Assembly (NCBI RefSeq): GCF_041058985.1
Contig: NZ_JBEHZE010000001.1
Span: 124,001-188,000 of the forward strand
DNA from: Hyphococcus lacteus
GTDB lineage: Bacteria > Pseudomonadota > Alphaproteobacteria > Caulobacterales > Parvularculaceae
Length of the DNA stretch: 64,000 nucleotides
Direction: 5' to 3'
Under the pieces are notes generated by a model. The model worked only from the letters and a program-made list of their open reading frames with translations, was not told the DNA's origin and did no database searches. Numbering within the stretch: the stretch's first letter is position 1; each line of letters begins with the position of its first letter. Position numbers and translations under genes: made by a program. Positions 53,548 through 62,759 of this stretch are shown in pieces.

Positions 53548-54525
53548 TCACGCGCCGCTCGGCACAACTTTCGACCAATCGCGCTTCACATTTGTTGCCA
53601 TCAAGAATGGCGACGCCACAAATATGGACGAATAAGTACCAATCACAACGCCCCAGATCATAGCGAGTGTAAAGCTGCGCAAGACTTCGCCGCCAAAAAT
53701 AGCCAACGAAACAAGCGCCAACATTGTGGTCAATGAAGTCATAACCGTACGTGCCAAGGTTTCGTTGATTGATTGATCAAGCAATTCAGAAAGCGGTTTT
53801 TGTTTATATTTCCGCAAATTCTCACGCACGCGGTCATAAACAACCACGGTATCGTTCATGGAATAACCAACAATCGTCAGGATCGCAGCAATCGTCGCAA
53901 GGTTAAAGTCAAGCCGAGTGACTGCGAACATACCAAGCGTAATGATCACGTCATGCACAAGCGCCACAATGGCACCAACCGAGAACTGCCATTCAAACCG
54001 TAGCCAGATATAGATCAGCATCATGCCAATCGCGAGCGCAACGGCGAGCGCCCCTTTCTGAACAAGCTCACCCGAAACTGTTGGGCCAACAATGTCAGTC
54101 TTACGAAAATCAACGCCATCGCCAAGCAGATCAGTCAGCGTATCCCGCACCAATGCGGCGGCTTCCTCTTGCGCGAGTTCATTTTCAAGCGCGGCGTCGT
54201 CACCCTCTTCTGTGGTTGCCGTTTGTTGTTCAATGAAAATAACCACCGCATCATCAGAACCAGCAAAATCATTAATTGCTTGTACTTGAACGTCGCCAAG
54301 ACCGAGCGAGGTGACCGCATCGCGAATTTCGCCAATGTCTAACGGTTCGTCATCCGCAACTTCGATCGTGACACCGCCTCGGAAATCAACACCAAAATTA
54401 AGACCAAGGGTTGAAACAGCGATAAGCGACCCAACGACCAAAAACGCGGAAAATACCAACGCGATGGCACGCATCTTAATGAAACGAACATTCGTACTAT
54501 CCGGGACCAGTTTAAGCAGCATCAT
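53548..54525 (-). CDS. secF: Protein translocase subunit SecF
   Basis: A 325-residue membrane protein with six membrane helices and one periplasmic domain. Family marks: LNFGVDFRGGVTIEV and the second half VGYSMNDTVVVYDRVRENLR with TLARTVMTSLTTMLAL. With SecD it uses the proton gradient to pull exported proteins through SecYEG. Eight bases after secD. Confidence 0.95.
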   Translation of the reverse strand: MMLLKLVPDSTNVRFIKMRAIALVFSAFLVVGSLIAVSTLGLNFGVDFRGGVTIEVADDEPLDIGEIRDAVTSLGLGDVQVQAINDFAGSDDAVVIFIEQQTATTEEGDDAALENELAQEEAAALVRDTLTDLLGDGVDFRKTDIVGPTVSGELVQKGALAVALAIGMMLIYIWLRFEWQFSVGAIVALVHDVIITLGMFAVTRLDFNLATIAAILTIVGYSMNDTVVVYDRVRENLRKYKQKPLSELLDQSINETLARTVMTSLTTMLALVSLAIFGGEVLRSFTLAMIWGVVIGTYSSIFVASPFLMATNVKRDWSKVVPSGA

Positions 54526-54533
54526 TTTGTCCC

Positions 54534-56168
54534 TTACAATTTAATTTCTTGAGGCCGCTTCGAGAGCAGATAACCGCCCGCAAAGAGACGCGTCAGAACA
54601 TAAGCCGTGAAAACAGATGTCACCACGCCAACCGCCAGCGTAATCGCAAAGCCGCGTACCGGCCCTGCACCAAGCTGGAACATGATCAATGCAGCAAGGA
54701 AGGTGGTGATATTCGCGTCAATGATTGCTGAACGAGCCTTATCATAACCGACTTCGGCGGCTTTGATTGGCGTCTTCCCGGATAGAATTTCTTCGCGGAT
54801 ACGTTCAAAAATTAGGACATTGGCGTCAACCGCCATACCAATCGTCAAAACGATACCGGCAATCCCTGGCAAGGTCAGTGTTGACCCCATTAACGACAGT
54901 GCACCCATCAACAAAATTACGTTCGCGATCAACGCAATATCTGCATACAGACCAAATCGTCCATAAGAGATAACCATATAAAAGATGACCGCGATAAAGC
55001 CGATGACCAATGCTTTCGCACCAGCATCAACCGAGTCCTTACCGAGTTGGGCACCAACAGATCGAGTTTCCAACGTATTTAACTCAGCTGGCAACGCGCC
55101 AGAGCGGATCAGGAGTGATGTTTCCGCAGCTTCTACTGCGCTAAAATTCCCGGTGATGCGGCCCGAGCCTTGAGTGATCGGTGTTTGAATATTTGGCGCA
55201 GAAATAATTTCGTTATCAAGCACAATAGCAAAGATAGAACCGACATTGTTGCGCGTATACTCAGCAAACCGGCGTGCGCCGCGCTGATCAAAGGCAAAGT
55301 TAATCTGGAACCCGCCGCCATCACTATTCGGGCTGGCTGATGCGGTTTGCACCATGTCCCCTGTTACTTCGGCATCGTCGTAAAGAACAAGGCCCGGACG
55401 CCCCGACCCCTCAAGCGAAGCAAACGGTAAAAAGACCCGGCCCGGCGGCAGGAGGCCCGCCATAGCATCTGACAACGAAACCGTCGGGTCTTGTCGATGA
55501 AAGCTGAGCTGGCCGGTACGGTTGATCAGATCTTTCAGCGCTTCCGGGTCATTATCGCCAGGCACCTGAACCACGATACGATCAGGCCCCTGAGGCGCGA
55601 TCAACACTTCTTTATTGCCCGCTGGATCAATACGACGACGAACAACCTCGATCGAATCACGCACCGCCTCATCTGCGTAAAAACGCTGAGCCTCTGGCGT
55701 CATCGCAACTTCAATCGTTCTGCCATCAACATTGACGGAATACGCACGCAACCCCAAACCGAGGGCACCGCCTACACCGCCCTTTGTGAGGTCACGGATG
55801 CGATCTTCAGCCTCTTTTTCCATCGCACTGTCGGCAATCCGAAGTGTAATGGTGTCGGTCTGGTCATTATAAGTCAGGTTCTCAATCGAAATACGTTCTT
55901 GGCCGGCGGAACGATTTGGGCGCATCTCACGACGGAGATCTCCCATCAGGCCCTTCATTCGGTCATCAACAACTTTGCCTGTCTCAACCCTTAGCAGCAA
56001 ATGTGAGCCACCTTGGAGGTCGAGACCCAGATTGATTGTCCCCTTTGGCAAAAAGCCCGGAAGTGACTCACGGGCTTCGTTGGAAAGAAGGTTAGGAACA
56101 CAGAACACGACGCCCAATAAAATGAGCAGCATGATTCCTGCGGTCTGTAGTTTTGAAAATGAAAGCAT
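54534..56168 (-). CDS. secD: Protein translocase subunit SecD
   Basis: A 544-residue partner of SecF. N-terminal helix, then GTINLGLDLQGGSHLLLRVE, a large periplasmic region with the P1 base domains (RRRIDPAGNKEVLIAPQGPD), and the C-terminal membrane half with GIAGIVLTIGMAVDANVLIFERIREE. Preceded by yajC (52-bp gap) and followed by secF; one operon. Confidence 0.96.
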   Translation of the reverse strand: MLSFSKLQTAGIMLLILLGVVFCVPNLLSNEARESLPGFLPKGTINLGLDLQGGSHLLLRVETGKVVDDRMKGLMGDLRREMRPNRSAGQERISIENLTYNDQTDTITLRIADSAMEKEAEDRIRDLTKGGVGGALGLGLRAYSVNVDGRTIEVAMTPEAQRFYADEAVRDSIEVVRRRIDPAGNKEVLIAPQGPDRIVVQVPGDNDPEALKDLINRTGQLSFHRQDPTVSLSDAMAGLLPPGRVFLPFASLEGSGRPGLVLYDDAEVTGDMVQTASASPNSDGGGFQINFAFDQRGARRFAEYTRNNVGSIFAIVLDNEIISAPNIQTPITQGSGRITGNFSAVEAAETSLLIRSGALPAELNTLETRSVGAQLGKDSVDAGAKALVIGFIAVIFYMVISYGRFGLYADIALIANVILLMGALSLMGSTLTLPGIAGIVLTIGMAVDANVLIFERIREEILSGKTPIKAAEVGYDKARSAIIDANITTFLAALIMFQLGAGPVRGFAITLAVGVVTSVFTAYVLTRLFAGGYLLSKRPQEIKL

Positions 56169-56220
56169 TGATCAGCCCAGATGCAGCGCGTTTCGCGCCT
56201 CGTTTCTTTTGGTCGTTCGC

Positions 56221-56553
56221 TTATTTATCGTTTGCAGCCGGTTGTGTCTTGTTCCGCACGTCTGTGAGTGTGGATTTAATGACCTTTACCGTTACATTGT
56301 CAGCTAGCTCAACCATAACTTCCTCGCCTTCGAGGACTTTGGTCACCTTGCCGACAATACCGCCAGCAGTCACCACAACATCCCCGCGCCGAACATTGGA
56401 GACCATTTCCATGTGTTTTTTCCGCGCCGTCATCTGCGGGCGAATAAGCAGAAAGTAAAAAATCACAAAGATCAGGACGAGCGGAGCCATCTGCATCAAA
56501 GGATTGACGGTAGCGGCCTCAGTAGCCTGCGCATAAGCGGGCGAAAATAGCAT
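56221..56553 (-). CDS. yajC: Preprotein translocase accessory subunit YajC
   Basis: A 110-residue protein with one membrane helix (about 20-38, VLIFVIFYFLLIRPQ) and the conserved cytoplasmic part RPQMTARKKHMEMVSNVRRG, GDVVVTAGGIVGKV. The start at 56553 has GAGGGAG upstream; a longer frame to 56679 is not conserved. First gene of yajC-secD-secF. The 271 bp upstream (to 56824) carry the divergent promoters; nothing else seen. Confidence 0.93.
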   Translation of the reverse strand: MLFSPAYAQATEAATVNPLMQMAPLVLIFVIFYFLLIRPQMTARKKHMEMVSNVRRGDVVVTAGGIVGKVTKVLEGEEVMVELADNVTVKVIKSTLTDVRNKTQPAANDK

Positions 56554-56824
56554 GTTTTGTATACTCCCTCGGGAAGTGTGAGCCAGTTGCTTCTTATTCC
56601 TATGGTGAAGTTCGGCTTTGCCGCCCCTTCGCCAGCCAGATTCATTAAACCCAGAGTCCGCGGGTATATAGCGATCCAACGGTCAGTTGCAATCCACGTA
56701 ACGTCATGGAATTCGGGAAAACCCGACACTTCCTTCTCTAATCGCAACAGAATGGTATGGTTTTCGCTTTATACGAAGGTGAAACGCCTTAAAACACCTG
56801 CGATTCTTGGGAAAATACACTAAA

Positions 56825-58291
56825 ATGTCTGTCAAAACACTTCTAATTGGCCTTGATGGCGCAGATCATAACTTGATCGACGAAATGATTACTGAAGGTG
56901 AACTCCCCAATTTCAAAAAACTCCGTGACGACCTCACGACCCATGAGGTCGAAAACGACCCCGGCCAAGGTAACGGCCAATTTTGGACATCAGTCGCCAT
57001 CGGCGGCAATCCGGCCCATCATGGCAGATATTTTTATATTCAGTTCAATCCAAAAACCTATGACATCCAGATGTGCGACGACCTGGATCTGCCGATACTC
57101 ACACCGTTTTGGAAAACGCTAGACGACGAAGGCTATAGCGTCTCGATCGTCGATTGGTACAAAATGCCGGTGTCGCCCCTCGACAATGGCGTGGTCATGC
57201 ATCGGTGGTTCGCCCATGAACCGCTAACCGCCAGCGTTTTTCACCCGCCAGAAATGGGTGACGTCGCCGCCAAATATATCGAAAGCGACCCCATTGCCGA
57301 AGGATTCGCCAGCCAGCCGCGTGATACAGCTGAAAAACTGCAAGATTTCCTCGACCGGCTATTGCAGCGCATCGAAATCAAACAGTCGTTTTATTCTGAC
57401 CAAATTCGCGAAAAGGATTGGGATCTTTATATCGCCTGTTTCGGCGAGGCACATAATGTCGGGCATTATTTCATTCAACTTGATGACGAAGGCCACGCGC
57501 TGCACGATCCTGAAATAGCCCAAAAAGTAAAAGCCCCACTCCGGCAGACATACCATCGGTTAGATATCGCCATCGGCGAAATGTTGGACGCTGCGGGTGA
57601 TGAAGCACAAATTTTTGTGCTTGGCGGCCCGGCGATGGGCCGGTTTGTGAGTGCCAATGGCGCGCTCGAAGAAATCTGCCGTCGTGTGGATTTGGGGTAT
57701 GAAGCCCCCCTATCCACCGCAGAGACCGCCAAGAAGACCTATCATTCGCTAGTGCCCGAAACCATGCGCCGAAGGCTTGGGCCATTGGCTCGTGCAGTGC
57801 GGCGCCGCTTGGCAGGCAGCGACTTTAAACGCCGTCGATTCTTATGCGTACCGCATAATGACAATTCGGGATGTATACGAATTAACCTGAAAGGCCGAGA
57901 ACGTTTCGGCACCATCTCTCGCGGTGAAGAATATGATGCACTGATTACAGAAATAACCGAAGGCGTATCTTCGTTTATCAATCCTGAAACCGGACGCTCG
58001 ATCGTTAAGCGCGTTGTGAATGTCGATAAAGAATTCACTGGCCCCAATCGAGATTTGCTGCCCGATTTGTTCATAGAATGGGACAAAACAGAAACTTCAG
58101 GAAACTTCTCAACATTGATTTCCGAAAAGTTTGGTGAGGTATCTCAACCAGCGCACTCCCGCACAGGCGACCACGAACCATTCGGATTTTTCTGGACACC
58201 AAGAGAATTTGCGACGGACGAACCGGATCGCCCTGCGGACATCACGCCGATAATTCTAAAAGCGGCGCGGCAGTCGCCTCCATTAGGATAG
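56825..58291 (+). CDS. Alkaline-phosphatase-superfamily phosphodiesterase-like protein, copy 1
   Basis: A 488-residue protein without signal peptide. It resembles the 'alkaline phosphatase family' of type I phosphodiesterase/nucleotide-pyrophosphatase-like proteins: metal Asp in LLIGLDGADHNLID, putative nucleophile Thr in QFWTSVAIGGNPAHHG, EAHNVGHYF, CIRINLKGRE, LLPDLFIEWD and RTGDHEPFGFF. Where relatives have a metal-binding His in a SHGMG-type motif it reads LGGPAMGR, so activity is in doubt. An identical overall design, with many shared stretches, is found in the next gene, showing a tandem duplication. Substrate unknown. Confidence 0.75.
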   Translation: MSVKTLLIGLDGADHNLIDEMITEGELPNFKKLRDDLTTHEVENDPGQGNGQFWTSVAIGGNPAHHGRYFYIQFNPKTYDIQMCDDLDLPILTPFWKTLDDEGYSVSIVDWYKMPVSPLDNGVVMHRWFAHEPLTASVFHPPEMGDVAAKYIESDPIAEGFASQPRDTAEKLQDFLDRLLQRIEIKQSFYSDQIREKDWDLYIACFGEAHNVGHYFIQLDDEGHALHDPEIAQKVKAPLRQTYHRLDIAIGEMLDAAGDEAQIFVLGGPAMGRFVSANGALEEICRRVDLGYEAPLSTAETAKKTYHSLVPETMRRRLGPLARAVRRRLAGSDFKRRRFLCVPHNDNSGCIRINLKGRERFGTISRGEEYDALITEITEGVSSFINPETGRSIVKRVVNVDKEFTGPNRDLLPDLFIEWDKTETSGNFSTLISEKFGEVSQPAHSRTGDHEPFGFFWTPREFATDEPDRPADITPIILKAARQSPPLG

Positions 58292-58376
58292 CTTTTTTGA
58301 CTGGCTATCTTTTTACGCATTTTGCGTTCCTCCTACGATATGTGCATATTTATAGCATCTGTTGAGAGGGGGCTAA

Positions 58377-59831
58377 ATGTCTGCACGCAATCTATTTTTC
58401 GGTTTTGACGGATCAAATCCAGTCTTGGTTGATCAGATGATCACCGAAGGTGAACTTCCAACATTTAAAAAAATCCGCGACGCCGCATCTGTTCATGCCA
58501 TTGAAAATGATCCCGGCATGGGTGCGGGGCAATTTTGGAGCAGCGCATCAATCGGCGCTGACCCGTCATATCATGGACGCTACTTTTATCTTCAATTTAA
58601 TCCGTCTACATATGATATTGTTCCAAATCATGAAACGGAGTTGCCAGGCGTAGCGCCATTCTGGCATACGCTCGATGACGCCGGTTATAAAGTTGCCATT
58701 GTTGACTGGCACCGGATGTACGCAAAGCCATTAAAGAACGGCATCCTCGTCGATAATTGGCTCGGGCATGACCCGCTCACAGACACTCAATGGTTCCCGC
58801 CGACACTTTCGGAAAAAGGAAAGAAGTATTTCACCGGTGATACCATTGGGGGTGGCTTTGCCGCGCGCGCACGCCATTCCGAGAAAGACTTTCGGGATTA
58901 TTTGACCCAAACTTTCAAGCGCATCGAGGCTAAAACCGATTTCTGTGTTGATCAAATCGCCTCTAATCATTGGGATCTGTTCGTCGCTTGTTATTCTGAT
59001 ACGCATGATATCGGGCATTACTTTTATTTTCTCGAAGATGAAAATCACGAGCTTTATGATGCTGCGCTAGCAGAGCGTTTACACAATCCATTGCGGCAAA
59101 CCTATCGCGAACAAGACCGCGCGATTGCCCGTATAATTGAACAGGCCGGACCTGACGCTAATATCTTCGTATTCGGTGGCCCCGGCATGGAGACGCTCAT
59201 CAGCGCCAATAATGCGCTTGAAGAAATGCTACGCCGCATTGACCTTGGCGTTGAGGCCCCTGCGTCTACGGCAGAAGTCGCAAAGAACACCTATCGCAAC
59301 ATTCTGCCCCAAGCTATTCGTAGGCGTATTGCGCCATTCGCTCGCAAAGTTCGCCAACGCGTCGCGAATTCCGAATATCAACGGAGAAAGTTTTTCAGCG
59401 TACCCCATAATGATAATGCCGGCGCAATTAGGATCAATGTTAAGGGCCGCGAAAAATATGGCATCGTCACAAAGGGGCAAGAATATGATGCTCTGGTCAA
59501 AGAAATAACCGCCGCCCTAGCAACTTTCCGCAATCCTGAAACGGGCCGCGCCATAGTGAAAAAGGTCGTCAGTATCGACCGCGAATTTGATGGCCCCTAT
59601 CGCGATTTGCTTCCTGATTTATTTGTCGAATGGGACAGAACGGATACCGCGCGCGATTTCCGAAAGATAGTATCCGACGAATATGGTGAGATTCCTTTGA
59701 AATCAGTTCTGCGAAATGGTGATCACAATGCGCACGGCTTTTTCTGGATGCCTTCTACTGCACCAGATGATACATATACCCGACCGGGCGATATTAGCGC
59801 GCCGGTTTTAGATGCAGTACGAACGCGGTAA
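58377..59831 (+). CDS. Alkaline-phosphatase-superfamily phosphodiesterase-like protein, copy 2
   Basis: A 484-residue paralogue of the preceding gene, collinear throughout (DQMITEGELPTFKKI against DEMITEGELPNFKKL; AGAIRINVKGREKYG; DLLPDLFVEWDRT; RNGDHNAHGFFWM). The nucleophile position is Ser (QFWSSASIG) instead of Thr, SDTHDIGHYF keeps the Asp/His pair, and the SHGMG position is FGGPGMET. So the two copies have diverged at the active site as well as elsewhere. Starts 85 bp after copy 1 and is followed 94 bp later by the acyltransferase, all on one strand. Confidence 0.75.
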   Translation: MSARNLFFGFDGSNPVLVDQMITEGELPTFKKIRDAASVHAIENDPGMGAGQFWSSASIGADPSYHGRYFYLQFNPSTYDIVPNHETELPGVAPFWHTLDDAGYKVAIVDWHRMYAKPLKNGILVDNWLGHDPLTDTQWFPPTLSEKGKKYFTGDTIGGGFAARARHSEKDFRDYLTQTFKRIEAKTDFCVDQIASNHWDLFVACYSDTHDIGHYFYFLEDENHELYDAALAERLHNPLRQTYREQDRAIARIIEQAGPDANIFVFGGPGMETLISANNALEEMLRRIDLGVEAPASTAEVAKNTYRNILPQAIRRRIAPFARKVRQRVANSEYQRRKFFSVPHNDNAGAIRINVKGREKYGIVTKGQEYDALVKEITAALATFRNPETGRAIVKKVVSIDREFDGPYRDLLPDLFVEWDRTDTARDFRKIVSDEYGEIPLKSVLRNGDHNAHGFFWMPSTAPDDTYTRPGDISAPVLDAVRTR

Positions 59832-59925
59832 CAAATTACATCATTACATTCTGTGTCATTTTCTCAAATGCGGTGCCAGATTTTTGCGCAGATCTCTTCC
59901 AAAAAATAACGAAGTGGACCGGTCC

Positions 59926-60702
59926 ATGTTTAGTTTCGCAAGAGCGGTTTTATTTCGAGTGTTGTATTGGGCAACGTCAGTTTTTTATGTTCTCGGCGCG
60001 ATACCACTATTGATGCTTCCGGGTCGAAAACCAATTATGGCATGGATCCAGACATACACACGCACTATGTGCTTCTGGATGCGTTGGATTGCAGGGGTGA
60101 AAATTTCCGTCCGCGGCAAAGAACGAATTCCAACGGGACCAATCATCATTGCAGCAAAACATCAAAGCTGGGGCGATGGCTTTGTTATGTTCTCCCAGAT
60201 TGATGATTTGGCATTTGTTACCGGTGATCATCTTGAAAAATTTCCCCTCGTGGGAGGCTTATTGCGAAAAATGGGCGCGATCGTCGTTGATAATTGTGGT
60301 GGCGCGTATGCACGCGCACGCCTGATCGATCAGGAATTGAAGGTGGCCCAAGAAGAAAATCGGCGGATTTTAATATACCCCGAAGGGCATTTGGCACCGA
60401 TCGGTCAGCAATATCGCTATAAAAAAGGCATATTTCATATGTATAGCGCTTATAATTGTCCCGTCATGCCCGTTGCCACCAATCTTGGCCTACGCTGGCC
60501 CCAACAGCACTGGCGTTTAAACCCAGGTGAAGCAGTTGTTGAATTTCTTGATCCGATTGAGCCCGGCCTCGACAAGGAAAGTTTTATGGAACGCCTTGAG
60601 AAGACCATAGAAGCACGCTCTATTGCCTTGCTGGGCGATGAACGACCAGACGGTGTAGTGATCGGCACCACCCTCCCCGATCCTCGGAATCTAACCTCTT
60701 GA
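59926..60702 (+). CDS. 1-acyl-sn-glycerol-3-phosphate acyltransferase-like protein (PlsC family)
   Basis: A 258-residue membrane-associated acyltransferase. N-terminal hydrophobic segment (about 5-33); catalytic HX4D motif KHQSWGDG; glycerol-phosphate-binding PEG motif IYPEGHLAPIG, in which His replaces the usual Thr of PEGTR; GIFHMYSAYNCPVMPVA. It should acylate a lysophospholipid. The start at 59926 is chosen by homology; the longer frame overlaps the previous gene. Its stop overlaps the TTG start of the LplT-like transporter (TTGA), so the two are translationally coupled, as acyltransferase and flippase are in E. coli lplT-aas. Confidence 0.88.
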   Translation: MFSFARAVLFRVLYWATSVFYVLGAIPLLMLPGRKPIMAWIQTYTRTMCFWMRWIAGVKISVRGKERIPTGPIIIAAKHQSWGDGFVMFSQIDDLAFVTGDHLEKFPLVGGLLRKMGAIVVDNCGGAYARARLIDQELKVAQEENRRILIYPEGHLAPIGQQYRYKKGIFHMYSAYNCPVMPVATNLGLRWPQQHWRLNPGEAVVEFLDPIEPGLDKESFMERLEKTIEARSIALLGDERPDGVVIGTTLPDPRNLTS

Positions 60703-62063
60703 AACAGGACACAGACAAACCTTCGCGGGGCGATTCGCCGCTATTCTTTCAGCGACGCTTCCTGCCCATGTGGACCGCTTTGTCCTTTGGCACCTTCGCA
60801 GATAATACACTGCGTCAAGCATTACTGATCGGGATTCCCGCCGGCGTCATCGCTGTTCCTTTTTTCTCCGATTCCGATAACGCCATCCCCTTCATCGGCG
60901 CGCTTTTACCTATCGCAATTCTAATTTTTTCATCTGTATCGGGACAGTTAGCTGATAAATTTGAAACATCATTGATGTTTAGACGTACTAAATTTATCGA
61001 ATTATTGCTTATGACTTCTGCGGCCATTGCATTTGCGAGCGGAACTGGGTGGCTTGCCATAGCGATGTTGTTTGCGATGGGCGCACAGTCTGCGTTCTTC
61101 TCGCCGGTACGTGTGTCCGCCATGCCGAAATATCTTGCGCCTGATGAATTGGTCCGCGGCAACGGCCTTTGTAATGCTGGGTTATTCACTTTTATTCTAG
61201 TGGGCTACATGGTTGGCGGATCACTGATCGTTCTTGAAAATGGTGGTGCAATGGTTGGAGTGGTTCTCATCTCTGCATCCAGCATTGGCTTTTTCGCCGC
61301 CACAAGAACGCCATGGGCTGCGGCAAACGCACCAGAGCTGAAAATTAGCTTTAACGGCTTTACCCAAACCATTTCTATGTTCCGACATGTTTTCAACTCG
61401 CCGGGCGTCGCCCCGCCACTTATGGGCAGCGCAGTTTTCTATTTTCTTTCAACGGCGATTACGGTTGTCATTCCGCTTTACGGTCGCGATGCACTATTCG
61501 CGACACCGCTCGTATGGGCAGCCTTGAATGGCCTTTTTGCGATTGGTGCTGGATTGGGCGCGATCACTGCTGCAAGCATGTCAAAAAACCGGTCCGGTCT
61601 TGGCGCTTCAACAATCGCGATTGGATGCAGCGGTCTTATGAGTTTTGTTATTTACGCAATAACGCCGCTTGCCGCAGGTACGCCTGAAGCGCCCATAGGG
61701 TTGGGCGGATTGTTCACACAGCCAATGGGTATTTTGCTGACATTGTCACTTGTATTCACCGCAGCGCTTTCCGGTGTCTATATCGCACCTCTTCAAGCCG
61801 CGACCCAGCGGCGCGCACCAAGCACATTTCGTGCGCGGATTATGGCCGCCGGCGCATTTTCAAATGCCATGTTTGCTATTCCCGGCTCTTTGTCGATTCT
61901 CGCTGTTACGGGCCTCGGCATAAACCCGCGCTTAGCCTTTATTGCGCTGGGGTGTGTGATGTTGTTGATCTGCGCTGTTATGATGTATCGCAAGAAAGCC
62001 AATGCCGAAGGCCTATATGATGAGGTTTTGCACGCGGCACATAAAGCGAACACGAACCTTTAG
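60699..62063 (+). CDS. MFS transporter, LplT/Aas lysophospholipid-transporter-like
   Basis: A 454-residue inner-membrane protein with about 12 membrane helices. The opening FLPMWTALSFGTFADNTLRQ and FSPVRVSAMPKYLAPDELVRGNG (split here as one continuous motif near 130-155) resemble LplT and the MFS half of Aas fusions, which flip lysophospholipids inward for re-acylation. The TTG start overlaps the PlsC-family stop by four bases. Together they look like a lysophospholipid salvage pair. Last gene of the four-gene run. Confidence 0.82.
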   Translation: MKQDTDKPSRGDSPLFFQRRFLPMWTALSFGTFADNTLRQALLIGIPAGVIAVPFFSDSDNAIPFIGALLPIAILIFSSVSGQLADKFETSLMFRRTKFIELLLMTSAAIAFASGTGWLAIAMLFAMGAQSAFFSPVRVSAMPKYLAPDELVRGNGLCNAGLFTFILVGYMVGGSLIVLENGGAMVGVVLISASSIGFFAATRTPWAAANAPELKISFNGFTQTISMFRHVFNSPGVAPPLMGSAVFYFLSTAITVVIPLYGRDALFATPLVWAALNGLFAIGAGLGAITAASMSKNRSGLGASTIAIGCSGLMSFVIYAITPLAAGTPEAPIGLGGLFTQPMGILLTLSLVFTAALSGVYIAPLQAATQRRAPSTFRARIMAAGAFSNAMFAIPGSLSILAVTGLGINPRLAFIALGCVMLLICAVMMYRKKANAEGLYDEVLHAAHKANTNL

Positions 62064-62249
62064 CTTTAGGTACCTCCCCCAAAAATCGCGAATTCCGAAT
62101 TCGCTTCTTACTGAAACACGACCGTGATATTCATAACTTGTTAACCATCCCGTATCGCGCAACCCTTTGCACTACACTCAAAAACATTTCGCATATTCTT
62201 TAATCTAGTTAACTGTGCGGCAAGGACAAAACGGTATTTTCCACAGCTT

Positions 62250-62759
62250 ATGGAACTCACGATTGCCATCATTGCGACCTGTCTGGTCTTTGGGTTTGTA
62301 GCGGCTCTTGCCTCTTTCCGGCCGAACCTGATTCCTGAAATCGGCGCGAGTCTGCGCAAGACCGAAACGGTTAAGAAATTCTCGCCGCGCAATACACTGT
62401 TCATTATTGGGTCGACCGCAAACCATCCTGCCTGCCGGATGCAACGCCGGTTATTAAAACCTGCGATTGCCGCTCTCATCCGCGAAGAAGTAGCGGTCAT
62501 GGAAATCTACGGCGAAGATACGCCGCGCCAGAATGGCGAACCAATTGACTGGCTCGATCCGGCGCTATTGCGCCATGCACTAAACGCCGAAGGCGGATTT
62601 TTTGTTATCTACGTGGATGCTGCCGGGAAAACATGCTTTCGCAGCGAAGCCCCCATGGTGACAGCCGATATTCTAAACCGCGCACAACTTGATATCACGC
62701 AGCCAAACCAAAATGCGCGGCGTAAGAATGCGATCTTGAAAAAACTTCGCGCGGCTTGA
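62250..62759 (+). CDS. DUF4174-like protein with N-terminal membrane anchor
   Basis: A 169-residue protein: one hydrophobic N-terminal helix (about 3-22), then a thioredoxin-like region (NTLFIIGSTANHPACRMQRR, VAVMEIYGED, GGFFVIYVDAAGKTCFRSEA) that fits the DUF4174 pattern. The Cys residues are not a CxxC pair, so oxidoreductase activity is unlikely. Function unknown. Convergent with the dehydrogenase gene, ends adjacent. Confidence 0.6.
   Translation: MELTIAIIATCLVFGFVAALASFRPNLIPEIGASLRKTETVKKFSPRNTLFIIGSTANHPACRMQRRLLKPAIAALIREEVAVMEIYGEDTPRQNGEPIDWLDPALLRHALNAEGGFFVIYVDAAGKTCFRSEAPMVTADILNRAQLDITQPNQNARRKNAILKKLRAA

Noticed and set aside
62140..62215. CtrA box (TTAA-N7-TTAA) before the DUF4174-like gene
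   Set aside because: The two TTAA elements are five, not seven, bases apart.
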